From NCBI GenBank assembly GCA_015904075.1, contig JABMDH010000058.1:1-7519 (forward strand): a stretch of 7,519 nt of DNA, in the 5' to 3' direction. Of the stretch, positions 6,142 through 7,519 are shown piece after piece (position 1 is the first letter of the stretch; each line of letters starts with the position of its first letter). The translations under genes were made by a program, and so were the position numbers. This DNA is from Nitrospira sp. GTDB taxonomy: Bacteria; Nitrospirota; Nitrospiria; Nitrospirales; Nitrospiraceae. The notes under the pieces were generated by a model. It had not been told where the DNA came from. It worked only from the letters and a program-made list of their open reading frames with translations, and ran no database searches.

Positions 6142-6907
6142 GGCGCACAACCTTCGATTCGAATAGTCTCTTCAATTGATCATCCGGCATCACTCGAACT
6201 CCATCCTTCGTAATCAACTTGATAATCGGGTACAGGTTGGATTCGCGATTCACTCCCCCGGTCGCCGAGTCAAATTCCGCCGCGCTCGTTAAGAGACGCA
6301 ATGCCTGAATCGCTGCATCGTCTTCCGGCAACACAGCAAGCGGACGCTCTCCCCATGTGTTGAGGTAATGGAGAATCCCTCGAATCGTCGGTGAACCGGA
6401 CCCTGAAACCGCATACTCCACTCCTTCGAACTCCGCGCCAAGAATATCGTAGAAATAAATCTTGGCCGCCTCCTGCTGGAAATCATAGCCGGCAAACACC
6501 GGCACAACCGCGCCGGTACCGGATAGGGCCGCCGGAACGTTATCTTTGAGCAGCTTCGAAACTGCCCGCAGTTTGCCTTCAAAACTCAGCTCCTGCAGCT
6601 GCGTCCGCCGGTAGTATTTGAACGAATGCTCCAAAACCCGCACCATCTCGTAGGCCGTGGCCGGCACGCCGGCGATGGCCATGACGCTGTGGCGGTCGAT
6701 CTCCAAGACCTTATCGGTCCGATCGTACATCACCATGTTACCGGCCGTCGCGCGGCGGTCGCCGGCCACTAACACGCCGTCCCGATACTTGAACGCCAGG
6801 ATCGTCGTGGCCGTCATAAACTCCCGGCCCTCTCCCGCCACAGCCGACGCCCCCAACTGATAGCCCTGCTCTTTCAATAACTGATAAAAATCGCCTTGCA
6901 TCCCCAT
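6134..6907 (-). CDS. prcB: Proteasome beta subunit PrcB (catalytic)
   Basis: PrcB forms the inner rings and carries the N-terminal-threonine protease. The 257-residue precursor has a propeptide of about 33 residues. The mature enzyme should start at Thr34 in FMTATTILAFKYRDG. Catalytic partners fall at the family spacing: Asp50 (mature Asp17), Arg52 (Arg19) in AGDRRAT, and Lys66 (Lys33) in RTDKVLEI. VMAIAGVPATAYEM and VSGSGSPTIRG are further beta-type motifs. The residue before the cleavage point is Ala, where actinobacterial PrcB usually has Gly. GGAGA (6913-6917) precedes the ATG at 6907 by five bases; a second in-frame ATG at 6901 is less well placed. It follows ubact after a 95-bp gap and overlaps prcA. 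Confidence 0.96.
   Translation of the reverse strand: MGMQGDFYQLLKEQGYQLGASAVAGEGREFMTATTILAFKYRDGVLVAGDRRATAGNMVMYDRTDKVLEIDRHSVMAIAGVPATAYEMVRVLEHSFKYYRRTQLQELSFEGKLRAVSKLLKDNVPAALSGTGAVVPVFAGYDFQQEAAKIYFYDILGAEFEGVEYAVSGSGSPTIRGILHYLNTWGERPLAVLPEDDAAIQALRLLTSAAEFDSATGGVNRESNLYPIIKLITKDGVRVMPDDQLKRLFESKVVRHV
6151..6155 (-). promoter_or_regulatory. Ribosome-binding site deciding the prcA start
   Basis: GAAGG on the minus strand lies inside the prcB coding end, nine bases before the ATG at 6141. It directly touches the alternative TTG at 6150, which rules that TTG out as the main start. Confidence 0.6.
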
Positions 6908-6918
6908 AATTCTCTCCG

Positions 6919-7000
6919 TGAATCGTCAAATGTCAGTCGTCATTCGTATCAAACGGTGCCCCTGGCTTCTCCGATTGGCGCATGACGGTTGACGATTGAC
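6919..7000. repeat. Degenerate inverted repeat in the ubact-prcB gap
   Basis: AATCGTCAA at 6921-6929 is the reverse complement of TTGACGATT at 6989-6997. The match extends imperfectly on both sides (TGAATCGTCAAATGTCA against TCAATCGTCAACCGTCA). The short unit GTCA/TGAC recurs across the gap. On the minus strand this hairpin would sit between the ubact stop and the prcB ribosome-binding site, but it has no T-run. It could attenuate or stabilise mRNA so that ubact and prcB levels differ. Confidence 0.5.
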
Positions 7001-7002
7001 GC

Positions 7003-7197
7003 CTATTCCCCTGTCCGTTGCCGGTACCGTTCTGCTTGCTTCGGGTCGACCTTTCTCATCCGCTTGAGAAGGTTGTCTTTATCGGGCGACCCAGTATCAG
7101 GCCTCTTAGGTCCCCCGCCTTCTTCCGAGGGGCCGGGCTGTTTCGGCATGGGATCGACAGGCCCTTCTCGCCGCTCCGGCATCGCTATATGCTTCAT
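7003..7197 (-). CDS. UBact, ubiquitin-like (Pup-like) protein modifier
   Basis: This 64-residue protein is the modifier attached to proteins destined for the proteasome. A Pro/Gly/Glu-rich, probably disordered N-terminal half (GPVDPMPKQPGPSEEGGGP) precedes a charged helical segment (DNLLKRMRKVDPKQAERYRQ) and the signature end RTGE. The terminal Glu64 is the residue whose side chain would form the isopeptide bond, so no deamidation should be needed. Both the order dop-ubact-prcB-prcA-pafA and the C-terminus match UBact of Nitrospirota. It is distinct from actinobacterial Pup, which usually ends GGQ. The ATG at 7197 overlaps the dop stop (ATGA, 7194-7197), with AAAGGA nine bases upstream (7207-7212). 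Met6 at 7182 is an alternative start that would give 59 residues. Confidence 0.93.
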   Translation of the reverse strand: MKHIAMPERREGPVDPMPKQPGPSEEGGGPKRPDTGSPDKDNLLKRMRKVDPKQAERYRQRTGE

Positions 7198-7519
7198 GAT
7201 CCAGTGTCCTTTCTATCGTTCCACGCTTTCAATGCATCCAGCGGAGAATCAGCGGTCTCGAACCGTTCGGCGCAGGCCCTCACATCGGCAGGCTCAAACA
7301 GATCGCCCATCTCCAGGGTGCGCGGCATGAGCCCTCCCGTGAACTGAATGCGCTCCCACTGCATGGATCTGATGTGGTCGGGAAACCGTCTGATACAAAG
7401 CCCGCGCAATCCTCCCCTGGTATCGGATGGACCGACAGACAAGGCCCGTTCGACGTCGGCCTCAGTCGTCATTCGCCAGGCCTTCCCCTCAGCCTCGAGT
7501 CCCAAATAGAGCCCGCGTG
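7194..7519 (-). CDS. dop: Dop, deamidase/de-conjugase, C-terminal part (partial)
   Basis: The frame is open to the right edge of the window (RGLYLGLEAEGKAW onward). The visible 107 residues are therefore the C-terminal part of a longer gene, and the apparent TTG start at 7505 is not real. Dop is a PafA paralogue that removes the modifier from substrates and, where needed, deamidates it. The segment LRGLCIRRFPDHIRSMQW, a short strand, then MPRTLEMGDLFEPADV and a final helix (ETADSPLDALKAW) parallels the actinobacterial Dop ending (RGECLRRF...SWDSVIFD...TLEPLRG...ALLD; from memory). It lacks the DPF-type terminal helix seen in the PafA fragment at 2177. It overlaps ubact by 4 bp, implying coupled translation. 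PafA-like is the alternative, but position and C-terminus favour Dop. Confidence 0.82.
   Translation of the reverse strand, partial: RGLYLGLEAEGKAWRMTTEADVERALSVGPSDTRGGLRGLCIRRFPDHIRSMQWERIQFTGGLMPRTLEMGDLFEPADVRACAERFETADSPLDALKAWNDRKDTGS

Noticed and set aside
6142..6150. TTG at 6150 as the prcA start
   Set aside because: GAAGG abuts the TTG with no spacing, whereas the ATG at 6141 has nine-base spacing and matches the family N-terminus.
7003..7197. Calling the modifier Pup
   Set aside because: The RYRQRTGE end and the non-actinobacterial context fit UBact better than Pup with its GGQ or GGE end; the two are functionally equivalent families.

Overview
The window looks like Nitrospira or a close relative (phylum Nitrospirota). 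The minus strand carries a bacterial proteasome island in the order dop - ubact - prcB - prcA - pafA. The small modifier gene encodes a UBact-type protein, the Pup counterpart known from Nitrospirota and some other Gram-negative lineages, with the C-terminus RYRQRTGE. Base composition is moderately GC-rich, except for one segment that is clearly richer in G+C.

Layout. Positions 1-560, plus strand: the probable tail of an upstream gene, a strong intrinsic terminator (49-85), a small acidic hypothetical protein (102-371), tRNA-Asn(GTT) (435-510) and a second strong terminator (519-556). Positions 570-1553, plus strand: a YheT-type alpha/beta hydrolase. Positions 1601-2059, minus strand: a four-helix membrane protein, convergent with the hydrolase and downstream of the proteasome island. 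Positions 2177-5138, minus strand: the UBact ligase gene pafA, split into two parts. Positions 5329-7519, minus strand: prcA (alpha subunit), prcB (catalytic beta subunit), ubact and the 3' end of dop, which runs off the window.

How the genes work together, from family knowledge: PafA would join the C-terminal Glu of UBact to substrate lysines, Dop would remove it, and PrcA/PrcB would form the 20S chamber that degrades tagged proteins. The unfoldase ring (Mpa/ARC) is not in the window and probably lies beyond dop. UBact ends directly in Glu, so the deamidation step needed for Gln-ending Pups should not be needed here.

The most striking anomaly is in pafA. About 1.43 kb of foreign, GC-rich DNA (2473-3903) interrupts it. 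This DNA is an internal piece of a repetitive beta-strand/adhesin-like gene with neither start nor stop. It is flanked by two direct 40-bp copies of pafA sequence (2433-2472 and 3904-3943) that differ at one synonymous base. Removing the insert and one copy restores an uninterrupted 496-codon pafA. There is no transposase, no terminal inverted repeat and no complete gene in the insert. A chimeric (mis-)assembly joining strain variants is therefore the leading explanation, and a real insertion inactivating the ligase the alternative. The long plus-strand reading frame across 2283-4346 is a product of this chimera and not a gene.
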